64,000 nucleotides of DNA, taken from positions 2,108,001 through 2,172,000 of the forward strand of contig OZ242033.1 of NCBI GenBank assembly GCA_965205155.1, in the 5' to 3' direction. A program made the position numbers and the translations under genes. The notes under the pieces are model-generated. The model was not told where the DNA came from and searched no databases. It saw only the letters and a program-made list of their open reading frames with translations. Positions 44,838 through 52,803 of this stretch are shown in pieces. The DNA comes from Aldehydirespirator sp965205155. GTDB taxonomy: Bacteria > Actinomycetota > Acidimicrobiia > Acidimicrobiales > Aldehydirespiratoraceae. The first letter of the stretch is position 1. Each line of letters begins with the position of its first letter.

Positions 44838-45605
44838 TCAGGCGCCGATGGCGTGGTAGCCGCCGTCGGCCTGGATGATCGATCCGGTGGTGGCCGGCAG
44901 CCAGTCGCTCAGCATGGCCACGACCGTGCGCGACACGCCGGTGGGGTCGGTGACGCTCCAGCCCAGCGGCGCCCGCTGCGCCCAAGCGTCCTCGAATTCG
45001 GCGAACCCGGGAATCGAGCGGGCGGCCATGGTTCGCATAGGCCCGGCGGAGACCAGGTTCACCCTGATGCCCTGCGGTCCGAGGTAGCGGGCCAGGTACC
45101 GGCAGGTGGACTCCAGGCCGGCCTTGGCCACGCCCATCCAGTCGTAGGCGGGCCAGGCCCGGGTGGCGTCGAAGTCCAGGCCCACGATCGAGCTGCCCGC
45201 CGGCATGAGCGGGGCCACCGCGTCGGCGAGCATCTTGAGCGAGTAGGTGGATATCTCCAGGGCCACCTTGACGTCGTCCCAGGTGGCGTCCATGAACGTG
45301 CCGCCCAGGCAGATCTCGGGGGCGAACCCGATGGCGTGGAGCGCGCCGTCCACCTGCCCCCAGCGGTCGGCCAGGTGGTCGCGCAGGGCGTCGGCATGGG
45401 ACGGCTCGGTCACGTCGAACTCCACCACGTCGATGTTGTCGCCGAGCTTGCGGGCCGTCCGCTGGGTGAGCCGCATTGCCCGCCCGGCCCCGGTGACGAG
45501 GATCTCGGCTCCCTCGGCCAGCGCCAGCTCGGCCGCGCCGTAGGCGAGCGAGGCGTCGGTCAGCACGCCGGTGATCACGATGCGCTTGCCGTCGAGTAGA
45601 CCCAC
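44838..45605 (-). CDS. fabI: Enoyl-[acyl-carrier-protein] reductase (InhA/FabI-like)
   Basis: NADH-dependent reduction of enoyl-ACP in fatty acid elongation. 255 residues from a GTG at 45605 (VGLLDGKRIVITGVLTDASLAYGAA). Glycine-rich NAD segment GVLTDASLAYGAA, HAIGFAP, and the catalytic YDWMGVAKAGLES (Y-x6-K) are all present; the region DATRAWPAYDWMGVAKAGLES and SAGPMRTMAA are close to mycobacterial InhA. It is divergent from mshC with only 24 bp between the start codons. Confidence 0.93.
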   Translation of the reverse strand: MGLLDGKRIVITGVLTDASLAYGAAELALAEGAEILVTGAGRAMRLTQRTARKLGDNIDVVEFDVTEPSHADALRDHLADRWGQVDGALHAIGFAPEICLGGTFMDATWDDVKVALEISTYSLKMLADAVAPLMPAGSSIVGLDFDATRAWPAYDWMGVAKAGLESTCRYLARYLGPQGIRVNLVSAGPMRTMAARSIPGFAEFEDAWAQRAPLGWSVTDPTGVSRTVVAMLSDWLPATTGSIIQADGGYHAIGA

Positions 45606-45629
45606 GGCGGGCAACGCTACCTTGAGAAC

Positions 45630-46772
45630 GTGCGGCTCTATGACACAGCCCGCGGCGCGGTCGTGGACTTCGATCCGCCGGAAGTGGTGCGCATGTACGT
45701 GTGCGGCATCACGCCCTACGACGCCACCCACCTCGGGCACGCCGCCACCTACATCACCTACGACGTGCTCCAGCGGCGGCTGCGGGACTCCGGACACCAG
45801 ACCCGCTGCGTGCGCAACATCACCGACGTGGACGACGACATCCTGGCCGCGGCCGAGCGCCGCGGGGTCCACTACCTCGACCTGGCCTTCGGGGAGACGG
45901 CCCGCTTCGACGACGACATGGCCGCGCTGAACACGCTGCCCCCGGCCTCCGAGCCCAGGGCGACGTCGGCCATCCCCGACATCCGCGGCTTCATCCACGC
46001 CGCCCTGGAGCGGGGCTTCGCGTACCGCTCCGGAGGCAGCGTCTACTTCGACACCCGGGCCTTCGACGGCTTCGGCTCGCTGTCGGGGTTCGGGCGCGAC
46101 CGGATGATCGAGCTGGCCCGGCAGTGGCGCGACGACCCCGACGACCCGGCCAAGCGGGATCCTCTCGACTTCGTGCTGTGGCAGGCGGCCCGTGGCGGCG
46201 AGCCGTCCTGGGAGTCCCGCTGGGGGCCGGGGCGGCCCGGCTGGCATGTCGAGTGCTCCACGCTGGCCCTGCGCGAGTTGGGAGAGACCATCGACCTGCA
46301 CGGCGGGGGAGTGGACCTGCTGTACCCGCACCACGAGTGCGAGCGAGCCCAGTCCGAGGCGGTGACGGGCAAGCCGTTCGTCCGTCTGTGGCTTCATCAG
46401 GCGCTGGTTCACTACCAGGGCTCCAAGATGTCGAAGTCACTCGGGAACCTGGTGTTCGTGCACGAGCTGCGCCGGGATCACGAACCGATGGCCATCCGTC
46501 TGGCCCTGATGTCGCAGCACTACCGCACCCCGTGGCCCTGGCACGACGGCCTGCTGCGGGAGGCCGAGCAGCGCCTGACCCTATGGCGCGGTGTCACCAG
46601 CGTGTACGGCGCCAAAGCGGGTCTCCTGGAAAGAGCGGGTCTCCTGGAAGAGGTGCGCCGACTCCTGGACGACGACCTCGACGTACCCGGCGCCCTCGCC
46701 GCGGTAGACACGGCAGCTGAGGCGGGCGACCCCGTCAGCGCTGCTGCGGGCCTCCTTGGGGTAACCCTCTAG
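45630..46772 (+). CDS. mshC: Mycothiol ligase (cysteine:GlcN-Ins ligase)
   Basis: Joins cysteine to 1-D-myo-inosityl-2-amino-2-deoxyglucopyranoside in mycothiol synthesis. 380 residues. YVCGITPYDATHLGHAATY is the MshC form of the HIGH region (cysteinyl-tRNA synthetase has CGPTVYD), the zinc/Cys-binding residues include HVECSTLAL and HHECERAQSE, and KMSKS lies near residue 266. It lacks the anticodon-binding domain of CysS, which also supports MshC. A short in-gene duplication (AGLLERAGLLEE) is near the C-terminus. The presence of mshC is a strong marker for Actinobacteria. Confidence 0.93.
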   Translation: MRLYDTARGAVVDFDPPEVVRMYVCGITPYDATHLGHAATYITYDVLQRRLRDSGHQTRCVRNITDVDDDILAAAERRGVHYLDLAFGETARFDDDMAALNTLPPASEPRATSAIPDIRGFIHAALERGFAYRSGGSVYFDTRAFDGFGSLSGFGRDRMIELARQWRDDPDDPAKRDPLDFVLWQAARGGEPSWESRWGPGRPGWHVECSTLALRELGETIDLHGGGVDLLYPHHECERAQSEAVTGKPFVRLWLHQALVHYQGSKMSKSLGNLVFVHELRRDHEPMAIRLALMSQHYRTPWPWHDGLLREAEQRLTLWRGVTSVYGAKAGLLERAGLLEEVRRLLDDDLDVPGALAAVDTAAEAGDPVSAAAGLLGVTL

Positions 46773-46983
46773 CCGGCGGCAGATCCGATGCGCTGTCACG
46801 TGTAGAGGGAAGGCGGCGTGAGGGATTCGACGGCGACGGCCGGCGGGGGAGGTTCCGGAGCTTTGGCTCTGGTGTCGCGGTGTGGGCGCGGTGTTGGGGG
46901 TTGTTGTGTGTTTTGGTGGTGTTGTGGTTGCGGGCCGGCGGGCTCGGGGGTAGTTTCGTCGGGAGCGGATCGGAGGTGCGCTT

Positions 46984-47721
46984 GTGGGTTCTGTGGTGAC
47001 CGGTCCTCCCGAGGTGGAGGTCTACTATCCGGAGGGGCCCCGAGTGCCGGAGGGGAACCTGCAGACGAAGCGGCGCATGGAGCTGGTGCTCGCGCTGCGG
47101 CGCTGGTTCGGCCGCCGCGGCGCCGTCGAGGACGCGTGGGTGTGCTGTGACATCAACGTCTACTACCGCAAGGGCGACCCCAAAGCGGTGGTGGCGCCCG
47201 ACGTGGCCGTGGCGTTCGGGGTGGACGCCGACGCGCTGGAGGCCGAGAGCACTTTCCGGGTGTGGGACACGGGCGCGGCGCCGTGCTTCGCGCTGGAGGT
47301 CGCGTCGCCCACAACGGTCGACGTCGACTTGCATGAGAAGCCCGACAAGTACGCCGAACTGGGGGTGCGCGAGTACTGGCGGCTCGACCCCACCGGCGGC
47401 GAGTTGCTGGACCCGCCGCTTCAGGGCGAAAGGCGCGTCTCGGGGCGCTGGGCGCCGATCGGGGTGGCGGCCGAGGCAGGGGGCGGTCTGCGGGGCCGCA
47501 GCGAGGTGCTGGGCCTGGACTTGTGCTGGCGGCCGCCCAAGCTGCGGCTGTGGGACATCGCCGAGGGCGCCTGGCTCCCGGACCCCGACGACGTGGCCGA
47601 CCGGCTCGTCGAGGAAGCTTCCGCCCGGCTGGCCGCGGAGGGCCGTGCGTCTGCCGCTGAGGCGGAGCTCGCGGAGCTTCGAGTCCGTCTCCGCGGCACC
47701 CCCGGGAAGCCCGGCGAATAG
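46984..47721 (+). CDS. Uma2 family (DUF820) putative restriction-like nuclease
   Basis: 245 residues. PD-(D/E)XK-fold family: VVAPDVAVAFGV (catalytic Asp), CFALEVASPTTVDVDLHEKPDKYAELGVREYWRLDP with the E-x-K-like EVASPT and the characteristic K-x-x-x-Y segment. The C-terminal ~40 residues are a coiled coil (ASARLAAEGRASAAEAELAELRVRL), common in this family. GTG start with GGAGG about 7 nt upstream. Function in bacteria is not established. The upstream ~210 bp are G/T-rich and hold no gene I can support. Confidence 0.82.
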   Translation: MGSVVTGPPEVEVYYPEGPRVPEGNLQTKRRMELVLALRRWFGRRGAVEDAWVCCDINVYYRKGDPKAVVAPDVAVAFGVDADALEAESTFRVWDTGAAPCFALEVASPTTVDVDLHEKPDKYAELGVREYWRLDPTGGELLDPPLQGERRVSGRWAPIGVAAEAGGGLRGRSEVLGLDLCWRPPKLRLWDIAEGAWLPDPDDVADRLVEEASARLAAEGRASAAEAELAELRVRLRGTPGKPGE

Positions 47722-47800
47722 GCGCGCGCCGACGGCCTCATCACGCCTCATCACGCGGGCGTCGCCGCGCGTGCTTGGTGTTGGTGTCGGCTAGTCCTTC

Positions 47801-47945
47801 TACGGCACCGGGGACGCGGCGTGTGCCGCGGTAGGGGGCGGGGGAGGCTGTGCGGGGGTGTCGGGCAACACGGAGATGAGGGTGACGAAGCCAACCAGCA
47901 GCGTGGCCCAGATCGTCACCACAGCCGCCGCGATCGCGATCACCG
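47801..47945 (-). pseudogene. Fragment of the island coiled-coil membrane gene (3' part)
   Basis: Plus-strand sequence TACGGCACCGGGGACGCGGC... through GATCGCGATCA matches, with scattered changes, the last ~45 codons of the genes at 52808-53323 and 59278-59781 (membrane helix and Pro-rich C-terminus). The N-terminal coiled coil is missing; the fragment fuses at about 47945 into the 3' side of the DUF3800 pseudogene. Confidence 0.8.
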
Positions 47946-48460
47946 GCGCGGGAGGGTGCCCTCGATGCCGCTGCGGTCGTGGATGATCAGTCCCCGCTGC
48001 TGGAGGCCTCCACTGCTGATCCGGTACACGAAGTCGTCGAACTTCTTCGTCACGAGTTCATAGGCACGTACACGAAGTCGTCGAACTTCTTCGTCACGAG
48101 TTCATAGGCACGGAGCTTCCGGCTGGCAGGGTCGCGCTCCATGACGGCTCCGATGAGACGCCACGGCAGATCCGGGTTGACGGGGGCGTAGCCGGCTAAC
48201 GCCCCGAAGGCACCGCTGAGAATCCTGCGGCGGTCGGCCTGGCCGACGCTGTCCCATTGCTTGCCGCCCCGCCAGATCTCGGATCCGTGAAGCTCGAACT
48301 CGGTGTGGTCATGCCCGAGGGTGTGCAGCCTGCGGAACAGGAACGAATCCAGGCGCTGCTGCAGGTGCCACACGTCCTCCTCGTGGATGACGATTCCGCC
48401 CACGACGAGCACCGGGCTCGCTCCGTGTGTGCCGGACTCATCTACGAAGCACAGGTACAA
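47946..48460 (-). pseudogene. DUF3800 family protein, broken by a 44-bp duplication
   Basis: Starts at a TTG (48460) with an AGGAGG ribosome-binding sequence 4-5 nt upstream. The N-terminal sequence LYLCFVDESGTHGASPVLVVGGIVI is typical of DUF3800 (RNase H-like, D-E-S-G). It reads well to KLRAYELVTKKFDDFVY, where an exact 44-bp tandem duplication (48025-48112) shifts the frame and gives a stop. Removing one unit restores FVYRISSGGLQQRGLIIHDRSGIEG. The 3' end is then lost at the junction with the coiled-coil gene fragment, so the gene is doubly damaged. DUF3800 proteins occur in mobile and defence regions. Confidence 0.8.
48025..48112. repeat. Exact 44-bp tandem duplication
   Basis: 48025-48068 and 48069-48112 are identical over all 44 positions (TACACGAAGTCGTCGAACTT ... 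ATAGGCACG). 44 is not a multiple of three, so the duplication frameshifts the DUF3800 gene. Confidence 0.97.
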
Positions 48461-48470
48461 CCTTCCTCCT

Positions 48471-48896
48471 AACGCGTCCGTGCCCCGCCGAAGCGGGGCA
48501 CGGTTCTGCGATTGCAGCAGAGGAGTAGAACTCACGGAACCGAATACGTCGGTCCTCTCCGCTGAGCACACAATACACGTTGGGCACCGAAATGCACAAC
48601 GGAAGATATTGCCGGCTGGATTGAACCGTATACCCCGGCCCCCTTGAGGCCCAGTTTCTTCTTGACAGCCTTGAGCCAGAGCCTGTGCACGCTCGCAGCA
48701 ATGCCCACTCCGACGGCTGCTCCCACACTGCGCAGAAGACCTGGAGTGAAACCCGGCGAGGTGCACTTGGTTGCTGCGCTGCTGAGGGGAAGCACCTCAC
48801 CTCGGCGGCAGGTTCGCCAGCCGGGCCGCAGGGGACGCCCCCGGGTGCCTGTTACTGTCGATGGGCTCGTATGGCGTGTCGGGCACGGATGGCGTG
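48471..48896. other. Gap without a supported gene
   Basis: About 425 bp between the DUF3800 pseudogene and the UDG-like gene. A minus-strand frame (48532-48795) could encode an 87-residue protein with a hydrophobic/basic segment (GLLRSVGAAVGVGIAASVHRLWLKAVKKK), but it has no visible ribosome-binding site or recognisable relatives; I do not call it. Confidence 0.4.
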
Positions 48897-49673
48897 ATGA
48901 GGAAGTCGGAGTTCGGTGAGGTGGTTGAGGGGGCGTGGCGCTCGTTCGGGCGGGCTGCGGCGCTGGGGTCGGCAGTGGCCCCGGCGGTGCCGATCCTGTT
49001 CTTCGGGGACGTCGATGCGTACCTCGGGTCGCGGCTGCGTGTGGTGACGGTGGGGTTGAACCCGTCGTCTAGGGAGTTCCCGGCCGATGACCCGTTCCAG
49101 CGCTTCCCGCTCGCTGAGGGCATCGACCGCGCGGATCTGTGGCGGTATCTCGATGCGCTGTCGGCGTACTTTCGTGCCGATCCCTATGCGGGATGGTTCG
49201 GGGCTTGGGAGCCGCTGCTGAACGGGGCCGACGCGAGCTACTACCCCGGCGCGGCCTCAACGGCGCTGCATACCGACATCTGCTCGCCGGTGGCCACCGA
49301 TCCGACCTGGAGCCGCCTCGACGAGGGCCACAGGAGGGCGCTGATGGCCGACGGCGTCCCGCTGTGGCACGAGCTGCTGATGTTGCTGGGACCGGATCTG
49401 GTGCTGGTCTCCGTCGCGAGGCGCCACCTCGAGCGGGTCTCCTTTGAGGCACTGGGCCGGCGGTGGGAGCCGATCCACACGTTCAGCTGCAAGACCAGCG
49501 GCGCGCCCCGCAAACGCCCCTACAGGGCCGAGGCTCGCTGGCATGTGATCGGAGACGGGGTGTCGCTGTTCGTGTTCTGCCCCGCCAGCCAGACCCCTCT
49601 CGGTTCGATCAGCGTCGACCAGAGACGCGAACTGGGCGCAGTCGCGGCGGACGCATTCCGAGATGGCCGATAG
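48897..49673 (+). CDS. Uracil-DNA-glycosylase-like protein of unknown function
   Basis: About 258 residues from ATG 48897 (ATG 48861 is in frame and possible). RVVTVGLNPSSREF resembles motif 1 of the UDG fold, LHTDICSPVATDPTWSRL is a conserved middle segment and LLGPDLVLVSVARRHLERV looks like the strand-loop before a UDG-type C-terminal motif. No uracil-specific residues can be confirmed. It overlaps the next gene by 11 nt, so both are probably one transcriptional unit. It resembles hypothetical proteins of actinobacterial accessory regions. Confidence 0.55.
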   Translation: MRKSEFGEVVEGAWRSFGRAAALGSAVAPAVPILFFGDVDAYLGSRLRVVTVGLNPSSREFPADDPFQRFPLAEGIDRADLWRYLDALSAYFRADPYAGWFGAWEPLLNGADASYYPGAASTALHTDICSPVATDPTWSRLDEGHRRALMADGVPLWHELLMLLGPDLVLVSVARRHLERVSFEALGRRWEPIHTFSCKTSGAPRKRPYRAEARWHVIGDGVSLFVFCPASQTPLGSISVDQRRELGAVAADAFRDGR

Positions 49674-50154
49674 CTGCTGCTTCGTGCAGTTCCCGCATCC
49701 GGGCGCCGAGTACCGACCCGGCTCCAGCGGAGGCCGCGCGTGGAACACGCTCACGGCTGCGCATGCACGCAAGTTCATGCAGCTCTCCGGCGAGTGGATC
49801 GACACCGACGGCCACACCGCGAGCGGCGATCTGTGGGCGTGGGGAGAGTGGGAGCCCCAGTCCCGGCTGCTGCGCCGCCTCGACGGACCCGAGGCGCGCG
49901 GGTATCCCCAGCACCTGTGGCATCCGTACTACGTGATCCCCGACGGCGGGTATCGGGGTCTGCACAACACCGACCCGTTCATCTTCGGCGAGCGGTTCCT
50001 GTATTCGAACTGCAAGCAGCCGACCAGCCCGCGTCTGCGCAGCCTGGGCCGCGGCTCTGTCATCGCGTTCGGCAGCAGCAATTGTGCAGAGAGTGAACAT
50101 GTCGCCGCTGTTCGTCAAGCAGCTCATCGACGCTCTCGTCGCGAATCTGGCTGA
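49663..50154 (+). CDS. Hypothetical protein, probably 3'-truncated
   Basis: 163 residues. The region HPGAEYRPGSSGGRAWNTL, HARKFMQLSGEWID, DLWAWGEWEPQSRLL and HNTDPFIFGERFLYSNCKQ reads as a well-conserved protein, with GRGSVIAFGS as a following strand. After that the sequence turns into low-quality Arg/Ser-rich residues (AAHRRSRRESG), suggesting that the original 3' part has been lost or frameshifted. Function unknown. It overlaps the UDG-like gene by 11 nt. Confidence 0.5.
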   Translation: MADSCCFVQFPHPGAEYRPGSSGGRAWNTLTAAHARKFMQLSGEWIDTDGHTASGDLWAWGEWEPQSRLLRRLDGPEARGYPQHLWHPYYVIPDGGYRGLHNTDPFIFGERFLYSNCKQPTSPRLRSLGRGSVIAFGSSNCAESEHVAAVRQAAHRRSRRESG

Positions 50155-50203
50155 CTATGCTGCAACTATGCCTGACGGCATGATCACTGAGGAGGACCAG
50201 TGA
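50099..50203 (+). CDS. Possible 34-residue protein
   Basis: ATG at 50099 encodes SPLFVKQLIDALVANLADYAATMPDG and ends EEDQ; its TGA overlaps the GTG of the next small gene (GTGA). It overlaps the end of the preceding truncated gene. Composition is protein-like (amphipathic helix), but the evidence is limited to coupling and reading frame. Confidence 0.3.
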   Translation: MSPLFVKQLIDALVANLADYAATMPDGMITEEDQ

Positions 50204-50346
50204 CCAACCCGGATAATCCCATCGAGATCCGAGAGACAGAGATCGTCATGCATCCAGACGAAGGCCCTGTGCCAGCACGCGCCCTCATCGAATGGGTGCA
50301 GGCCCCGCCCGCTCCCGGAGCCCCGCCTTTCGCGTCGGTCACCTGA
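50200..50346 (+). CDS. Possible 48-residue acidic protein
   Basis: GTG at 50200 preceded by AGGAGG at a good distance (~5 nt). The product begins MTNPDNPIEIRETEIVMHPD and ends PPAPGAPPFASVT. No relatives recognised. Ribosome-binding site and coupling to the 34-residue frame make it more credible than most short frames here. Confidence 0.4.
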   Translation: MTNPDNPIEIRETEIVMHPDEGPVPARALIEWVQAPPAPGAPPFASVT

Positions 50347-50626
50347 CCGGACCCGAACCTCAGCCCAACCCCTCGGACTTGGTGGCTGCACGACCCAGGA
50401 CAAGCCCGAGATCTTGAGGATGTAGTTGCCGCGGCGAGTGATGTGGCCCTGGTGCCGAACTCGCGATCGCCCCCCACGGCGTTGGCAGAGTAGGACTGGC
50501 CGCTGGTGCCGATGTCGGTCCAGTACATCCACCACTTCACTGCCCAAATCCGCAGGTGTGACGCCCCTCGTCCCGCCGGTGGGGGTGATCATGCTGCCAT
50601 TGGCGGCGCGGGGCGACCTCTGATGG

Positions 50627-51427
50627 TCATGTGTTCGGATGAGTGGCGATCCAGCCCTCGCTGGCCGCCGCCGCTGGATCATGCGGCGTCGACAGTTCAT
50701 CAGCGGCTGCCTTGGCAGCGAACAGACACAGCACAGCGTCAAGCGCGTCGGGATTCGACCGACAACATCTCCGCAGCGGGTCTGGAATCTCCAGTCGCTG
50801 CCGACACACGTCCTCGAGGATGCCGTCTCTTGTGGGGTTCGGGAGCGACGCTGCGTATCCCCTGTGATTGAGTCCCCAGTCGTATAGCTGGCCCGCCGGG
50901 AACGCCTCCACTAGTAGGCCGCGGCTGGCGCGCGTCCAAGGCCAGACCGGTCCGTCGACCCTCGCGAGCAGAGTCAGGCAGGCGACCGTGAATGGAGCCC
51001 CGGGCCGACCTTCGCCGTTCCCTTCGCCGTTCCACAGCGTTGACCTGATGGTGAGGCCTCTGTCGGCCCAGTGCTGCTCAGTGCTGCGCAGCGGCTTCTT
51101 CTGCTCAAGCGAGGCGTTCCGTTGTGCGTACCTGACGAGATGTTCCCCCTTGGCAAACGGGCGGGACTCCGTCGGCAGCTGTTCGACATCTTGCAGCAGT
51201 GCGGGCCATCCGCCCAGAGGAAGATGGCGAGCAGGAAGCGAGAACGGAGCGTCAATGGCCGCGGCGCGGTAGTCGCGGCGCCCGAGCAGCGCAACGAGCC
51301 GCTCGAACGGATGTGCTGCGCCCGGCAGTTGCTGCACGGGCCGCAACTCGATGAGCCTCATCGCGTCGTCTTGTGCTTCCGCTGTGGCGATCCAGACGTT
51401 GGAGCGTCGACAACCTGGCGTCCACAT
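50627..51427 (-). CDS. DUF429 family protein (predicted RNase H-like nuclease)
   Basis: 266 residues from the first ATG (51427), but the conserved family N-terminus HGIDFSGN lies upstream in the same frame (about 51436-51462) with no ATG, GTG or TTG to start it. The rest is intact: NVWIATAEA, RRDYRAAAIDAPFSLPARHLP, RSTLWNGEG, LVEAFPAGQLYDWGL and CRSNPDALDAVLCLFAAKAAA, ending EGWIATHPNT. It overlaps or abuts the 3' end of the nucleotidyltransferase gene in another frame. Either a rare start (ATT) is used or the 5' end was lost when the two genes were joined. Family function is not established. Confidence 0.7.
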   Translation of the reverse strand: MWTPGCRRSNVWIATAEAQDDAMRLIELRPVQQLPGAAHPFERLVALLGRRDYRAAAIDAPFSLPARHLPLGGWPALLQDVEQLPTESRPFAKGEHLVRYAQRNASLEQKKPLRSTEQHWADRGLTIRSTLWNGEGNGEGRPGAPFTVACLTLLARVDGPVWPWTRASRGLLVEAFPAGQLYDWGLNHRGYAASLPNPTRDGILEDVCRQRLEIPDPLRRCCRSNPDALDAVLCLFAAKAAADELSTPHDPAAAASEGWIATHPNT

Positions 51428-51446
51428 CCTGTGGTTGCCAGAGAAA

Positions 51447-51926
51447 TCAATGCCGTGGACGGTGCTGGTCGTGCTCCACCACCACCCGAGCGGTGCGCTT
51501 CAATGCCTGCGTCCCGCCCGGCGCCTGAAGCGTGTTGCCGCGCCCGATCCGCGGCAAGTGCCGGCCGAGATGATCCGGTGCGAGCACGTCGAACACGGTG
51601 CCGGCCGCATCCACGTACCGATGCCCGATCGGCACGACCTGTTGCTTGAACCCGTGGCCCCTCAAGGCAGAGTCGATGCGGCCCATGCGTGAACGGCTCG
51701 TGCGGAGGTTCACCACGACGTCCAGGTCGTAGCTCCAGCGAAGAGCGGCTCTGTCGACCACCTCAGTACCGGCAGGGCTGCGTTCTGCCTGGTGCAGCAG
51801 CACCATCTGGCCGCCTATCAATGTCCAGCCTGTGCCGAGATCTTCGGCGACAGCCATGAGGGTGTCCCAGGCCTGTGCCTGCTGGCCGTCTAGGGGCGGC
51901 AGTACAACGACAGCCGCGGCGGTCAT
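51447..51926 (-). CDS. Nucleotidyltransferase-fold toxin candidate (AbiEii-like), short
   Basis: 159 residues. GTGWTLIGGQMVLLHQAE followed by RWSYDLDVVVNLRTSR matches the G-G...D-x-D arrangement of the AbiEii/MenT nucleotidyltransferase superfamily, then FDVLAPDHLG and APGGTQALKRTARV. Related proteins normally continue another 50-100 residues after the GGTQAL segment; here a stop occurs soon after, so it may be truncated. The start ATG overlaps the stop of the HTH gene (ATGA). A second, truncated copy of its 5' end lies at 59085-59263. Confidence 0.6.
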   Translation of the reverse strand: MTAAAVVVLPPLDGQQAQAWDTLMAVAEDLGTGWTLIGGQMVLLHQAERSPAGTEVVDRAALRWSYDLDVVVNLRTSRSRMGRIDSALRGHGFKQQVVPIGHRYVDAAGTVFDVLAPDHLGRHLPRIGRGNTLQAPGGTQALKRTARVVVEHDQHRPRH

Positions 51927-51997
51927 CGGAGGCTCTCGATGATGGCCTCGGCCACCCGCTGTTCTCGTGGATGAGGCGAGACGCGCAAGTCCAGCGC
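51819..51997. repeat. Segmental duplication, copy A (HTH/NTase junction)
   Basis: A 179-bp segment starting CAATGTCCAGCCTGTGCCGA and ending CAAGTCCAGCGC is repeated at 59085-59263 with one base difference that I can see (C/T in GGCCACCC/GGCTACCC). Confidence 0.93.
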
Positions 51998-52591
51998 GAC
52001 CGCCGCGCCCGGCGCGACCACGCCGGTGCCGCCCTCTGCGCGACGGACCGCACCGGCAGCACAACGCGCCCGCAGCAAGCGCCAGCTGTCCGTGGACATC
52101 GACCGGACCAGCACCCGGCCCAGCGGATCCGCCGCAAGGCCGTGCATCGGATGGGGATGCTCGAGCCGCTGCTGCCAGCCCTGTTCGATGTAGACGTGCG
52201 CCTCGTCGGCCAGCGGATCGAGCATGTCCGCATACGCGGCCGCGGCGTGCATGCCGCTGACGGCCACGTCGGGGCTCGCGAGCAGGGCCGACACCATGCC
52301 CGACCCGGCGCTGTACCTGCCGAGAGCGCCCCGGTTGACGTAGCGGTGAGGGTCGTCGAAGTCGACGCCCCCGGCGAGGATGTCGCGCCAGGCCGCAGCC
52401 TCCGACAACGGGCGGCCCCCGCGGGGCGGGGCTGCTGCGAGCGCGTGGACCTCGCCGGCGGGCAGCAGCCACGCGTTGGCGATCCGCGCGGCCGGCAGCA
52501 GGCCCCGATGCAGGTAGCGGCGCACCTGCTCGGCGCCCACACCGAGGACCCGGCCGGCTTCGGCCAGCGACATCATCTCCTGGACCATCAC
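51923..52591 (-). CDS. HTH (excisionase/MerR-like) protein, antitoxin candidate
   Basis: 222 residues. N-terminal helix-turn-helix (MSLAEAGRVLGVGAEQVRRYLHRGLLPAARIANAWLLPAGEV) of the MerR/excisionase type, then a ~170-residue C-terminal domain with VSGMHAAAAYADML and VYIEQGWQQRLEHP. It overlaps the nucleotidyltransferase gene by 4 nt, upstream of it, as an AbiEi-like antitoxin precedes AbiEii. Functional role is inferred from arrangement. Its last ~25 codons are duplicated at 59189-59263. Confidence 0.6.
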   Translation of the reverse strand: MMVQEMMSLAEAGRVLGVGAEQVRRYLHRGLLPAARIANAWLLPAGEVHALAAAPPRGGRPLSEAAAWRDILAGGVDFDDPHRYVNRGALGRYSAGSGMVSALLASPDVAVSGMHAAAAYADMLDPLADEAHVYIEQGWQQRLEHPHPMHGLAADPLGRVLVRSMSTDSWRLLRARCAAGAVRRAEGGTGVVAPGAAVALDLRVSPHPREQRVAEAIIESLR

Positions 52592-52803
52592 CCCACCACC
52601 CTACAAAACTAGAGGAGATCACCACCAGATAAAGCGCCGTGTCTCAAGCCCGCCGGGTTCGCGGCATGCGCCACACGGGTGTCGCCGCTGAGCGCCTGTC
52701 GAGCCAGGCCTGCGTTGAGGCATGCCGCGGCACGTCCCGGTTGACCGCTTACGGCAGGTGGTGCCTTGCTGTCGAGCAGGTCTCTCGCGGGATGTTTCGC
52801 CGC

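Noticed and set aside
45630..46772. Cysteinyl-tRNA synthetase
   Set aside because: CGITPYDATHLGHAATY, the short length and missing anticodon-binding domain fit MshC better.
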